36,963 bases of DNA from JACDAS01 sp046262415. GTDB lineage: Bacteria > Actinomycetota > Thermoleophilia > Gaiellales > Gaiellaceae. Positions within the stretch are counted from its first letter, which is position 1; every line of letters starts with the position of its first letter. A program made the position numbers and the translations under genes. Where the stretch lies: NCBI GenBank assembly GCA_046262415.1, contig JBHEMU010000021.1:1-36963 (forward strand), written 5' to 3'. The notes beneath the pieces were generated by a model. That model worked only from the letters and a program-made list of their open reading frames with translations, had not been told where the DNA came from and did not search any database. Shown here in pieces: positions 6,076 to 14,511 of the stretch.

Positions 6076-8772
6076 TTGGCGCTCTCCGGCGAGGCGATCA
6101 GGGCGCGGCTGACGGCGTTCGCCGCGCGGTGGAGTGTCTACGAGGGGTCCGAGCGGGGCGAGGCGCAGACGTTCCTCAACGCGCTGTTCGCGTGCTACGG
6201 CACGGCCCGCAGCGAGGTCGCGCACTTCGAGCACGCGCAGGCCGGTCGCTTCCTCGATCTCATCTGGCCCCGTGTTTGCCTGATCGAGATGAAGTCGCCC
6301 ACGGAGGCGGGGAAGCTCGCGAAGCACCGCGAGCAAGCGCTGGCGTACTGGCGGGACGCCGCCGACCGGGCGAAAGGCGTGCCGGCTCCGCGCTTCGTCG
6401 TCATCTGCGCCTTCCGGCGATTGGAGATCTGGGAGCCGGGGCTCTTCCCGAAGGAGCCGCGGGTCGTGCTCGACTTGGTCGACCTACCGGATCAGTACGA
6501 CGTGCTGCTGTTCCTTGCCGGCCGCGAGCCCATGTTCGCGGGTGGGCAGGCGGCCCTGACGAGGGAGGCAGTCGTCCACGTCATCGACCTCTACGAGCAA
6601 TTGAAGGAGCGGCGCGCAGCCGGCCCCGATGAGCTGCGCGACCTCGTGCTCCAGTCCGTCTGGTGCCTCTTCGCGGAGGATCTCGGGCAGCTCCCCGAGC
6701 ACGCGTTTACCCGCGTACTCGACGACCTGATCGCGAACCCGCACCGGTCGAGCGCAGACGACCTCGGCGGATTGTTCGCCTGGCTCGACGATCCGTCGCC
6801 CGAGCGCCCGAGGCGCGGCGTCTACGCGGGTGTCCGCTATGCGAATGGCACCCTCTTCGCAGCGCCGGCGCGGGTCGACCTGACCGTGCCGGAGCTCGAG
6901 CAGCTTCGCGCCGCGGCGGGATTCAACTGGCGGCTGGTCGAGCCCTCGATCTTCGGCTCGCTGCTCGAGGGCGGCCTCGGCCACGACAAGCAATGGGCGC
7001 TCGGCGCGCATTACACGCACGAGGCAGACATCCAGAAGGTGATCCAGCCGACGATCGTCGAGCCCTGGCGCGAGCGGATCGAGAACCTGTCCACCCACGC
7101 GCAGGCGGTGGAGGCCCAGAACGACCTTCTCGACTACGTGGTGCTCGATCCTGCCTGCGGCTCTGGAAACTTCCTCTACGTCGCCTACCGCGAGCTTCGG
7201 AGGCTCGAGCGCCGGCTCGCGGAACGCGAGCTAGATCTTCGGCGGAAGGCGGGTATGAAGGAGCAGGGATCCCTGAGCGTCCACTTCCCGCTCGGCAACA
7301 TCCGCGGCATCGAGATCGACAGCTTCGCGGTCTCGCTGGCGCGGGTGACGCTGTGGATGGGCCACAAGCTCGCCGTCGACGAGCTCGACCTCAGCGAGGC
7401 AACGCTGCCGCTCGCCGATCTCTCGGGGATCCAGGTGGCGGACGCGCTCCGGATCGAGTGGCCGCGCGCCGACGCGATCATCGGCAACCCCCCGTTCCAC
7501 GGCGACCGGCATCTGAGGAGGATCCTCGGCGACGACTACGTCGAGTGGCTCAAGCGCGAGTTCGGAGTCGGAGTCAAGGACTACTGCGTCTACTGGTTCC
7601 GGAAGGCGCACGACCGGCTCGCGGACGGGGCCCGGGCGGGCCTCGTCGGGACGAACTCCATCAGCCAGAACCGCGCACGCGGCGCCAGTCTCGAGTACAT
7701 CGTGGAGAGCGGAGGCGTGATTACCGATGCTGTCTCATCTCAGGATTGGCCGGGCGAAGCGGCTGTCGACGTCAGCATCGTCAACTGGGTCAAGAATCCG
7801 CCGAACCCGGATGCGACCGCGCGCCTTGACGCACGGGATGTCGCGATCATCTCCCCGGCGCTGGTTCCAGCAGCATCGGACATCACATCGGCATCGCGGC
7901 TACCGCAGAACGCTGGCCGATGCTTCTATGGCCCGATTCCTGCGGGAGGCGGATTCGTTCTGTCCCGCGAGCAGGCGGAGAGCTACCTCGCGGATGCCAA
8001 CAGCCGGTACCGTGATGTCGTCCGCCCCTACCTGACGGGGCACGACATCGCATCGGATCCTCGCCAGGAGCCTTCCCGGTACATCATCGACTTCGGCCTG
8101 AGGACTCTCGAGCAGGCGATCGAGTATCCGGAGGCGCTCGATGCGGTGCGGCTGCTCGTCAAGCCGGAGCGGGAGAAGACGCGGAGAAAGGCCTATCGCG
8201 AGCGTTGGTGGCGGTTCGCCGAGCCGCTCGTCGCGATGCGGGACGCGCTCGAACCTCTCTCCCGTTACGTCGCCGGGATGGCTCAGGGCAAACGTGTTCT
8301 CTTCTGCTGGGCGGAGCCATGGACGTGCCCAAGCAATCTGACGACCGTCTTCGCTTTCGAAGACGACGCAGCGATGGGCGTCCTCGCATCGAGCGTCCAT
8401 GCGCGGTGGGCACGAGCTCAGGGATCAACGCTCGAGGATCGGATGCGATACACGCCGAATACGTCGTTCGGCACCTTCCCGTGGCCGCTCGGGCCGCTCG
8501 ACACGGTTGCCGACGTCGCGAAGCGGCTGTACGTGCGCCGCAGCGAGATCTGTCTCGAACGAGATATCGGCCTGACCAAGCTCTACAACCAGCTGGACGA
8601 AGGCGCGTGGACGGACCTGCGCGACCTTCACAGGGAGCTCGACGAGGCGGTCGCCGCCGCCTACGGATGGCCCCATCGGGTCGCACACGACCCCGACGAG
8701 ACGAACCGGCGGCTGCTCGAGCTGAACCGCGCGATCGCCGCCGGCGAAATCGACTACCGGCCGTTCGGCTGA
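6076..8772 (+). CDS. MmeI-like type IIG/IIL restriction-modification enzyme
   Basis: 898 residues, close to MmeI (919). Order of domains: an N-terminal PD-(D/E)XK nuclease with D61-X9-E71-M-K73, the same D-X9-EXK spacing as MmeI; a helical connector (about 150-330); a gamma-class adenine methyltransferase with motif I DPACGSGNF (D358) and motif IV NPPF (N471); and a C-terminal target-recognition region (about 590-800). One chain therefore carries both cleavage and methylation and needs no separate partner. The target-recognition part (about 7850-8460) has visibly more A/T-containing codons than flanking genes, a sign of transfer or domain exchange. The start is a TTG 4 nt after the upstream stop with only a weak SD, so the N terminus could be slightly different. 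The target sequence cannot be predicted here. Confidence 0.85.
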   Translation: MALSGEAIRARLTAFAARWSVYEGSERGEAQTFLNALFACYGTARSEVAHFEHAQAGRFLDLIWPRVCLIEMKSPTEAGKLAKHREQALAYWRDAADRAKGVPAPRFVVICAFRRLEIWEPGLFPKEPRVVLDLVDLPDQYDVLLFLAGREPMFAGGQAALTREAVVHVIDLYEQLKERRAAGPDELRDLVLQSVWCLFAEDLGQLPEHAFTRVLDDLIANPHRSSADDLGGLFAWLDDPSPERPRRGVYAGVRYANGTLFAAPARVDLTVPELEQLRAAAGFNWRLVEPSIFGSLLEGGLGHDKQWALGAHYTHEADIQKVIQPTIVEPWRERIENLSTHAQAVEAQNDLLDYVVLDPACGSGNFLYVAYRELRRLERRLAERELDLRRKAGMKEQGSLSVHFPLGNIRGIEIDSFAVSLARVTLWMGHKLAVDELDLSEATLPLADLSGIQVADALRIEWPRADAIIGNPPFHGDRHLRRILGDDYVEWLKREFGVGVKDYCVYWFRKAHDRLADGARAGLVGTNSISQNRARGASLEYIVESGGVITDAVSSQDWPGEAAVDVSIVNWVKNPPNPDATARLDARDVAIISPALVPAASDITSASRLPQNAGRCFYGPIPAGGGFVLSREQAESYLADANSRYRDVVRPYLTGHDIASDPRQEPSRYIIDFGLRTLEQAIEYPEALDAVRLLVKPEREKTRRKAYRERWWRFAEPLVAMRDALEPLSRYVAGMAQGKRVLFCWAEPWTCPSNLTTVFAFEDDAAMGVLASSVHARWARAQGSTLEDRMRYTPNTSFGTFPWPLGPLDTVADVAKRLYVRRSEICLERDIGLTKLYNQLDEGAWTDLRDLHRELDEAVAAAYGWPHRVAHDPDETNRRLLELNRAIAAGEIDYRPFG

Positions 8773-8779
8773 CCGGCCG

Positions 8780-9190
8780 TCAGACCCAGACGTCCCGGAG
8801 CCCGAGCTCGACGGCACCGGCCTGGGCGCCCGCCTCGGCGAGCGTCCGCCGGCCCGCCTCGGTGCGCTGCGTGAAGCGGAGCTCGGACGGGCCGACCCAG
8901 CGCTTCCACGCGCTCAGAAACAGCTCGGCGCGCTCCTTCCGGCGTCCCAGGTCGTCGGGGACGGCGTGCTAGACGCGCTCGAACGGCGGCCGGCGGACGA
9001 TCACGTCTCGCGGCTGATCGCCGACCCCGGCCGCGGCGCACCCTCGCTCCTGCTCCGAGTGCGTGCGCCGGGCACCGGCCGCGCGGTCCCGCTCGAACGC
9101 CGCGAGCGCCAGCTCCTGGTAGCGACGCCAGGTCCCCGTGAAGCTGAGGGCAGAACGTGAAGCTGAGGGCAGAAAGCACCTCGCGGAGCC
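8780..9190 (-). pseudogene. Decayed minus-strand gene, possibly an SF2 helicase remnant
   Basis: This stretch holds no intact gene, but one minus-strand frame looks like former coding sequence. It reads LSFTGTWRRYQELALAAFER near 9140-9080, meets an in-frame TAG at 8969-8971, then continues LGRRKERAELFLSAWKRW and ends near 8780. The N-terminal part resembles the start of DEAD/DEAH-type helicases just before their Walker A motif, which is absent; the C-terminal part looks like a different portion of the same protein. An internal deletion plus a stop is the simplest reading. A perfect 19-bp tandem duplication (9137-9174) sits at the N-terminal edge. Helicase identity is from memory of family style and is tentative. 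Confidence 0.4.
9137..9174. repeat. Perfect 19-bp tandem duplication
   Basis: The 19-mer CGTGAAGCTGAGGGCAGAA occurs at 9137-9155 and again at 9156-9174 with no mismatch. It lies in the decayed gene remnant upstream of ruvC and is not a multiple of three, so it would shift the reading frame of a coding sequence. Confidence 0.9.
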
Positions 9191-9206
9191 TACGGCCGGC
9201 AGGAAC

Positions 9207-9227
9207 GTCCGGACCGCCGCCTAACCT
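9207..9227 (+). promoter_or_regulatory. Start-proximal promoter of ruvCAB
   Basis: GTCCGG (9207-9212), 9 nt, then TAACCT (9222-9227) ending 6 nt before GTG 9234. It is inferred to drive a leaderless ruvC-ruvA-ruvB message. Confidence 0.55.
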
Positions 9228-9233
9228 CACGTC

Positions 9234-9722
9234 GTGAGAGTCCTCGGCATCGACCCGGGAACGGCCGCATGCGGGTACGGGATCGTCCACGAAAGCGACG
9301 GCCGCCTCACGGCGGTGGAGCACGGCTGCTGGCGGACGCCCGCCGGGCAGCGCACGGAGCTCCGGCTGAAGACGATCTTCGATGGGGTCAACGCCCTCAT
9401 CGCCCTGCACGTCCCGGATGCCGTCGTGCTCGAGGAGTCCTTCGTCGGCGCCGACGCCCGCACCGCACTCTCGGTCGGGCAGGCCAGAGGCGCCGTGCTC
9501 GTGGCCGCCGCGTCGGCAGGGCTCGATTGCGCCGAGTACGCGCCCGCGCGGGTCAAGCAGTCGCTATGCGGGTTCGGCGGCGCGGACAAGGCGCAGGTCG
9601 AGCGGATGGTCTGCGCGATCCTGTCGATGCCCGGCTCACCCTCGTCCGATCACGCCGCCGATGCGCTCGCCGTGGCGATCTGCCACGTGCTCGCGCCGCC
9701 GCTGCTGCGGATGACCGGATGA
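9234..9722 (+). CDS. ruvC: Holliday junction resolvase RuvC
   Basis: 162 residues with the RNase H-like fold. Acidic catalytic residues are all visible: D7 in MRVLGIDPGT, the glutamate of LEESFVG, and the two aspartates of SSDHAADALAVAICH. It resolves four-way junctions after RuvAB branch migration. The GTG at 9234 lies 6 nt behind TAACCT. The stop overlaps the ruvA start by ATGA, forming the first member of an overlapping ruvCAB unit. Confidence 0.96.
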   Translation: MRVLGIDPGTAACGYGIVHESDGRLTAVEHGCWRTPAGQRTELRLKTIFDGVNALIALHVPDAVVLEESFVGADARTALSVGQARGAVLVAAASAGLDCAEYAPARVKQSLCGFGGADKAQVERMVCAILSMPGSPSSDHAADALAVAICHVLAPPLLRMTG

Positions 9723-10288
9723 TCGCGCGGCTCCGCGGCCGGGCCGTCGCCAGGCGGGCCGGCGGGCTCGTGCTCGACGTCGGGGGCGTCGGCTACCTCG
9801 TCCAGGCGACCCAGAGCGCCCTGGGGCAGGCCGACGGAGGCGGGGAGGTCGAGCTCGAGACCTACCTGCACGTGCGCGAGGACGCGCTGCAGCTCTACGG
9901 CTTCGCCGAGCCGGCCGAGCGCGAGCTCTTCGAGCAGCTGCTCTCCGTCTCGGGCGTCGGGCCGAAGGTCGCGCTGGCGATCGTCTCCGGGTCGAGCGCC
10001 GCTGACCTACGCCGCGCGATCGCGCTCGAGGACACGGCCCGGTTCCAGGCGATCCCGGGCATCGGCAAGAAGACGGCGGAGCGTGTCGTCCTGGAGCTCC
10101 GGGAGAAGCTGGGCGCGCCGGGCACGGCAGCCGAGACGGGCGGGCGTAGCTCCCCGCACCTCGTCGCGCGGGACGCCCTCGTGGAGCTCGGCTATTCGGT
10201 CGCGGAGGCCGAGCGCGCGCTGGCCGCGACGGATCCCGAATCGGCGCCGGAGGAGCGGGTGCGGCAGGCGCTCAAGGCCGCCGCATGA
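9719..10288 (+). CDS. ruvA: Holliday junction branch migration protein RuvA
   Basis: 189 residues: an N-terminal OB domain (MIARLRGRAVARR...), a central tandem helix-hairpin-helix region (LLSVSGVGPKVALAIVSG and FQAIPGIGKKTAERVVLELR), and a C-terminal RuvB-contacting domain (ALVELGYSVAEAERAL). It binds the junction as a tetramer and loads RuvB. ATG at 9719 overlaps the ruvC stop; its own stop overlaps the ruvB start by ATGA, so translation is coupled. Confidence 0.96.
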   Translation: MIARLRGRAVARRAGGLVLDVGGVGYLVQATQSALGQADGGGEVELETYLHVREDALQLYGFAEPAERELFEQLLSVSGVGPKVALAIVSGSSAADLRRAIALEDTARFQAIPGIGKKTAERVVLELREKLGAPGTAAETGGRSSPHLVARDALVELGYSVAEAERALAATDPESAPEERVRQALKAAA

Positions 10289-11301
10289 CCGAGCAGTTCC
10301 TGGCGCCGGCGCTCGCGGCGGACGAGGAGGAGCTCGACCGTTCGCTGCGGCCGCGGCGGCTCGACGAGTTCGTCGGGCAGGAGCGGACGAAGGAGCAGCT
10401 CGACGTCGCCCTGCAGGCGGCCCGGTCGCGCGAGGAGGCGCTCGACCACGTCCTCCTGGTCGGCCCGCCGGGGCTGGGCAAGACGAGCCTGGCGCACATC
10501 ATCCGCGAGGAGCTCGGCAGCGGCATCCGGACGATCGCGGGGCCGTCGCTGGAGCGCAAGGGCGACCTGGCGGCGATCCTGACGACCCTGAACGCCCGCG
10601 ACGTCCTCTTCATCGACGAGATCCACCGCCTGAACGCCGCCGTCGAGGAGGTGCTCTACCCGGCGCTGGAGGACTTCCGGCTCGACATCATCGTCGGCCA
10701 GGGGGTCGCGGCCCGCACGCTGACGCTCGACCTGCCGCCGTTCACCCTCGTCGGCGCCACCACCCGCACCGGGCTGTTGACGACGCCGCTCCGCGACCGC
10801 TTCGGGATGACCTTCCGGCTCGGGTACTACGAGCTCGCCGAGCTCGCCCTGATCGTGCGTCGCGCGGCCCACATCCTCGGGGTCGAGATCGGATCCGAGG
10901 CGGCGGACGAGATCGCGAGGCGCTCGCGGGGAACGCCGCGCGTGGCGAACCGCATCCTGCGCCGGGTGCGGGACGTCGCCGAGGTGCGGCACGAGGGATC
11001 CGTCTCCCTGCCGATCGCCCGCGAGGCACTCGAGCTGCTCGAGATCGACGACCGGGGTCTCGAGCGGACCGACCGGGAGCTGCTCGGCGCGATCGCCTGG
11101 CGCTTCGACGGCGGTCCGGTCGGCCTCTCGACGCTGGCGGTCTCCCTCGGCGAGCAGCCGGACACGATCGAGGACGTCTACGAGCCCTACCTGCTCCAGC
11201 TCGGATTCCTCCAGCGGACCCCGCGGGGCCGGATCCTGACACGGCTCGGTCGCGAGCACGTCGGCGCGGTGCCGGCTCCCGGCGCCGAAGCGCTGTTCTA
11301 G
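10285..11301 (+). CDS. ruvB: Holliday junction branch migration ATPase RuvB
   Basis: 338 residues. The AAA+ motor has Walker A GPPGLGKTS (60-68), Walker B LFIDEIHR (D111), sensor 1 GATTRTG, and the C-terminal winged-helix DNA-binding domain ending with QRTPRGRILT. It pumps DNA through the RuvA-bound junction. It overlaps ruvA by 4 nt (ATGA), and its TAG stop overlaps the GTG of the next gene (TAGTG). Confidence 0.97.
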   Translation: MTEQFLAPALAADEEELDRSLRPRRLDEFVGQERTKEQLDVALQAARSREEALDHVLLVGPPGLGKTSLAHIIREELGSGIRTIAGPSLERKGDLAAILTTLNARDVLFIDEIHRLNAAVEEVLYPALEDFRLDIIVGQGVAARTLTLDLPPFTLVGATTRTGLLTTPLRDRFGMTFRLGYYELAELALIVRRAAHILGVEIGSEAADEIARRSRGTPRVANRILRRVRDVAEVRHEGSVSLPIAREALELLEIDDRGLERTDRELLGAIAWRFDGGPVGLSTLAVSLGEQPDTIEDVYEPYLLQLGFLQRTPRGRILTRLGREHVGAVPAPGAEALF

Positions 11302-11606
11302 TGACGGGCCCCTGGGTCTCCGGGCAGCAGGGCGCGCCGTTGGACGAGCTCGTCCGGGCGATCCACCGCCTGGTCGAGGCCGAGGGCGAGGGCGCCGCGG
11401 TGTCGGTCGAGCTCGGCGACGGGACGCTCTACCACCTGATCTCGATCGCGGCGGAGCCCGGGTTCGGCTTCGTCACGCTCAGGCCGCATCCCGAGGACGG
11501 CGAGCCGCGCGCGGTGATCGTGCCGGTCGGCTCGATAGCCGAGATCCGGATCGGTACGCCGGAGCCGCCGCACCGGTTGGGGTTCAGACTATCCGCCTCC
11601 GAATAG
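11301..11606 (+). CDS. Unknown 101-residue protein coupled to ruvB
   Basis: The GTG at 11301 overlaps the ruvB stop codon (TAGTG). The product starts MTGPWVSGQQGAPLDELVRA and contains an amphipathic helix, then a beta-rich region (VSVELGDGTLYHLISIA, FGFVTLRPH, AVIVPVGSIAEIRIG) that looks like a small beta-barrel or Sm-like fold. No catalytic motif is seen and I do not recognise the family. Tight coupling to ruvCAB suggests co-expression with recombination genes, but that is position only. It converges on the next gene with a 24-nt gap. Confidence 0.6.
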   Translation: MTGPWVSGQQGAPLDELVRAIHRLVEAEGEGAAVSVELGDGTLYHLISIAAEPGFGFVTLRPHPEDGEPRAVIVPVGSIAEIRIGTPEPPHRLGFRLSASE

Positions 11607-11630
11607 GGCCGCGCTCCTCGCCCTGAGCCG

Positions 11631-12086
11631 TCAGCCCTTGTACTGGAGCTCGTGCCAGCTCGGCACCGGCGCGAGCTCGAGCAGGGCCCGCCCGCCCCGC
11701 GGGTCGCGGTAGGCGAACTCCGCCTCGTCCTCGTCCCAGGCCACCTCGAGCAATCCCTCCTTGACCCGGTGGTCGAGCCACGCCCCGCGGAAGATCAGCT
11801 TGCGGAGCCAGTACACGAGCGACTCGCCCTCGAGCAGGGCGATCCGCTCCCAGTGGCGCACGAGGTAGCGGCCCAGCGAGCTGCGCGCGTCGCGGATCCG
11901 GCCCCGCGCGGCGAGCTCGACCAGGTCGGCGGTCTCGTCCTCGTCCAGTTCGTTCACCTGGAGCAGGCCGAGCTTGACCCCCGCCGCCGTGACGCGCTGC
12001 TCGAAGTCGAACGCGTTGAAGCTGAAGCGGTATCCCAGGAACTCGACGACGTAGTCCTCACCGGAGGTGTAGTTCGCGTCGACCAC
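11631..12086 (-). CDS. Unknown 151-residue protein
   Basis: MVDANYTSGEDYVVEFLGYR begins a mixed alpha/beta, acidic protein without signal peptide or membrane segment. A run LGRYLVRHWERIALLEGESLVYWLRKLIFRG forms long helices, and the C terminus (EFAYRDPRGGRALLELAPVPSW) looks like a beta hairpin. No known motif is recognised. The GTG at 12086 is about 12 nt behind TATCCT on the minus strand and is divergent from the small membrane gene at 12159. Codon bias matches the neighbours, so it looks native. Confidence 0.6.
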   Translation of the reverse strand: MVDANYTSGEDYVVEFLGYRFSFNAFDFEQRVTAAGVKLGLLQVNELDEDETADLVELAARGRIRDARSSLGRYLVRHWERIALLEGESLVYWLRKLIFRGAWLDHRVKEGLLEVAWDEDEAEFAYRDPRGGRALLELAPVPSWHELQYKG

Positions 12087-12098
12087 GGAGTGCGGCCG

Positions 12099-12104
12099 AG
12101 GATA
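12099..12104 (-). promoter_or_regulatory. -10-like box of the 151-residue gene
   Basis: On the minus strand this reads TATCCT, 12 nt from the GTG at 12086. The spacing is longer than for the other start-proximal boxes, so a leader of a few nucleotides is expected. Confidence 0.4.
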
Positions 12105-12144
12105 GCACCGCGCTTCGTCCGGAAAACCGCGTTCCTGACCCGTC

Positions 12145-12150
12145 TAGACT
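12145..12150 (+). promoter_or_regulatory. -10 box of the 66-residue membrane protein gene
   Basis: TAGACT ends 8 nt before the ATG at 12159 with no SD between. It is divergent from the box at 12099-12104, so both promoters share a 72-bp intergenic region. Confidence 0.5.
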
Positions 12151-12158
12151 CGCACCCG

Positions 12159-12359
12159 ATGAGCCTCCGGCTCCTGCTCGGCTCGGCTGCGGCGTGCGCC
12201 GCGATCACGGCGGTTGCCGCGCTCGCCTTCGACATGTCGTTCGAGCGAGCGGCCGTGCTGGCGCCCGTGATCGTGGTCACGGCCGGCGCCACCGTCGCAG
12301 TCGTCCTGCTCTGGACGAAGGTGATCTGGGAGTCGGTGCGCGGCCGCTCGCCCGACTAG
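12159..12359 (+). CDS. Small two-helix membrane protein, unknown
   Basis: 66 residues, MSLRLLLGSAAACAAITAVA and so on: two hydrophobic helices (about 3-25 and 32-55) joined by a short FDMSFER loop, with a basic C-terminal tail. No family is recognised. The ATG at 12159 lies 8 nt after TAGACT. recJ follows 48 nt downstream with its own promoter candidates, so co-transcription is possible but not required. Confidence 0.55.
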   Translation: MSLRLLLGSAAACAAITAVAALAFDMSFERAAVLAPVIVVTAGATVAVVLLWTKVIWESVRGRSPD

Positions 12360-12378
12360 AATCCCGCCCGGGAGATCC

Positions 12379-12399
12379 GTCCGGCCCCCTCCGTAGCGT
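12379..12399 (+). promoter_or_regulatory. Start-proximal promoter of recJ
   Basis: GTCCGG (12379-12384), 9 nt, then TAGCGT (12394-12399) ending 8 nt before ATG 12408. A further TAGAAT at 12357-12362 could give a leadered transcript; GAGCGGAG before the ATG is a weak SD. Confidence 0.45.
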
Positions 12400-12407
12400 G
12401 AGCGGAG

Positions 12408-14276
12408 ATGACGTGGACGATCCGCTCCTGCCCGTCCGAGGCGATCTCGTCGCTCCAGGCCGAGCTCGGCGTCGGCGAGACGACCGCGCGCATCCTCGCC
12501 CGGCGGGGCCACCTCGAGCCCGCTGCCGCCCGCGCCTTCCTCGACGGCGCCATGCCGGGGCACGACCCGTTCCGCCTCGGGGCGATGGAGGAGGCCTGCG
12601 GGGCGATCCGTGGGGCGATCGACGCTGGGCGGCGCATCTGCGTCCACGGCGACTACGACGTGGACGGCATCTGCGCGACCGCCCTCGCCATGCTCGTCCT
12701 GCGCGAGCTCGGCGCCGAGGTCGAGTGGCACCTGCCGAGCCGTTTCGAGGAGGGGTACGGCCTCGCCGGCGAGACGCTCGCCCGACTGGCCCGCGAGGGC
12801 TGCGGCCTCGTGCTCACCGTCGACTGCGGCATCACCGCCGTGGACGAGGTGGCCCGTGCCCGGGCGGCGGGGCTCGACGTGGTCGTCACCGACCATCACC
12901 GGCCCGGAGACACCCTGCCCGACTGCCCCGTCGTCGCCACGCGTCCTTCGGACTACCCGTTTCCCGAGCTGTGCGGCACCGGCGTCGTCTACAAGCTGGG
13001 CGAGGCCCTGCTGGGAGTCGACTCACAGATCCTCGAGCGCCACCTCGACCTCGTCGCCCTCGCGACGATCGCGGACGTCGTCCCGCTCCTGGACGAGAAC
13101 CGGGCGCTGGCGATCGCCGGGCTGCGAGCGCTCGCCCGCACCCAGAAGCCCGGCCTGCAGGCCCTGATGGCCACGGCCGGGGTCGACCCCGCCGCCGTCG
13201 ACGAGGGCGCGGTCGGCTTCCGCCTCGCCCCGCGGATCAACGCCGCCGGCCGGCTGTGCCGCCCGGAGGAGGCGCTCGAGCTCCTGCTAGTCCAGGACCG
13301 CGAGGAGGCGAAGCGGCTGGCCGCGAGCCTCGAGCAGCTGAACCGGGACCGGCAGCAGGTCGAGGAGCGAATCGTGCGCGAGGCCGTGGCGCAGGTCGCC
13401 TCCTGGCCCGAGGCCCGCCGCCGGCGCCGGGCGTACGTCCTCGCCCACGAGGACTGGCACGAGGGCGTGATCGGCATCGTCGCGTCGCGCCTCGTGGAGC
13501 GCTTCAACCGTCCGGTCGTGCTGATCGCGGGCACCGATGGGGAGTGGAAGGGCTCGGGCCGCTCGATCCCCGCGTTCGACCTCCACGCGGGCCTCGGCGC
13601 GTGCTCCGAGCACCTGGCGCGCTTCGGCGGCCACCGGGCGGCTGCCGGTCTCTCGATCGAGCCGGCCCGCGTCGAGGCCTTCGCCGAGGCGTTCGCGGCT
13701 CACGCCGACGAGGTGCTGGCCGACGAGGAGCTGCGGGCGGTGACGGTCGTCGACGCGATCGTCCCCGGCAACAGCCTCACGCTCCAGCTGTGCTCGGAGC
13801 TCGCGCGGCTCGCCCCCTTCGGTCTCGGCAACCCCGGCGTCAACCTGCTCGTCGCGGGCTGCGAGCTCGGGGATCTGGCGACCGTCGGCGAGGGGAAGCA
13901 CCTCCGCTTCCGCGTCCGCGAGCGCGGCCGCGACGCGGGGAGCGCGATCGCCTTCGGCCTCGGCTCGCAGCTCGACCGCTTCCGGCGCCTCGGCCTCTAC
14001 GACGTGGCGTTCCGCCTGCAGGAGAACCGGTGGAACGGCACCGTCTCGCCGCAGCTCGTCGTCAAGCGGATCTTCGAGACGCCGGAGCGCTACGAAAAGC
14101 TCCGCGCCCTGCTGGCGGAGGAGTTCCGCGCCGGGTCCGAGGCCTGGAGCGCGGAGGCGCGGGCGGTCTTCGAGGAGCTCGGGCTCGCCGCCGACGAGCC
14201 CGCGTGGCGCAGCCTGCTCGAGTCCGAGCGCTTCCGCGCGCTCCTGGAGGAGCAGCCGCTGGCCCGCGCGGCGTAG
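12408..14276 (+). CDS. recJ: Single-stranded-DNA-specific exonuclease RecJ
   Basis: 622 residues. The DHH phosphoesterase core carries HGDYDVDG (H80-G87), LTVDCGI (about D139) and VTDHH (D162-H164), which bind the catalytic Mn/Mg ions. DHHA1 follows with the nucleic-acid loop SGRSIPAFDLHAGL and GGHRAAAGLS, then an OB domain (about 440-560). It degrades single-stranded DNA 5'-3' in recombination and base excision repair. Length is slightly above the E. coli enzyme (577), with an extra helical C-terminal region (about 565-622). It lies between the ruv cluster and rel. Confidence 0.95.
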   Translation: MTWTIRSCPSEAISSLQAELGVGETTARILARRGHLEPAAARAFLDGAMPGHDPFRLGAMEEACGAIRGAIDAGRRICVHGDYDVDGICATALAMLVLRELGAEVEWHLPSRFEEGYGLAGETLARLAREGCGLVLTVDCGITAVDEVARARAAGLDVVVTDHHRPGDTLPDCPVVATRPSDYPFPELCGTGVVYKLGEALLGVDSQILERHLDLVALATIADVVPLLDENRALAIAGLRALARTQKPGLQALMATAGVDPAAVDEGAVGFRLAPRINAAGRLCRPEEALELLLVQDREEAKRLAASLEQLNRDRQQVEERIVREAVAQVASWPEARRRRRAYVLAHEDWHEGVIGIVASRLVERFNRPVVLIAGTDGEWKGSGRSIPAFDLHAGLGACSEHLARFGGHRAAAGLSIEPARVEAFAEAFAAHADEVLADEELRAVTVVDAIVPGNSLTLQLCSELARLAPFGLGNPGVNLLVAGCELGDLATVGEGKHLRFRVRERGRDAGSAIAFGLGSQLDRFRRLGLYDVAFRLQENRWNGTVSPQLVVKRIFETPERYEKLRALLAEEFRAGSEAWSAEARAVFEELGLAADEPAWRSLLESERFRALLEEQPLARAA

Positions 14277-14459
14277 GCGCGTTACCCGCGGCCGAGCGAG
14301 AGCCGCGTCTCGCGGCGGGGCATCGCCCGCCCGCGATTCGCGCACGCGTCGAGCGAGAGCATGAGCCGGGCGAGGCGGATTGCCTTGCGTGAGTTTCGTC
14401 TGCGCGAGAGCGTCATCGGCTACCCACAGTTCTCGGCAGAACGGCCCTGTCCTTTAACG

Positions 14460-14476
14460 CGTGCCCGCGAGGCACG
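14460..14476. other. Short hairpin upstream of rel promoter
   Basis: CGTGCC (14460-14465) and GGCACG (14471-14476) form a perfect 6-bp inverted repeat around CGCGA, 24 bp before the TACACT box of rel. It could be an operator half-site pair. The rest of the recJ-rel gap (14277-14459) shows no gene or repeat that I can support. Confidence 0.3.
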
Positions 14477-14499
14477 GGTGTGTCCGGGAACCGCCTGAG

Positions 14500-14505
14500 T
14501 ACACT
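14500..14505 (+). promoter_or_regulatory. -10 box of rel
   Basis: TACACT ends 6 nt before the ATG at 14512, without an SD. GTCCGG is present upstream, but 12 nt away rather than the 9 nt seen at other promoters here. Confidence 0.55.
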
Positions 14506-14511
14506 GTTCGC

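Noticed and set aside
12194..14392. 732-codon plus-strand frame overlapping recJ
   Set aside because: An out-of-frame shadow of recJ, composed almost entirely of Arg, Pro, Gly and Ala.
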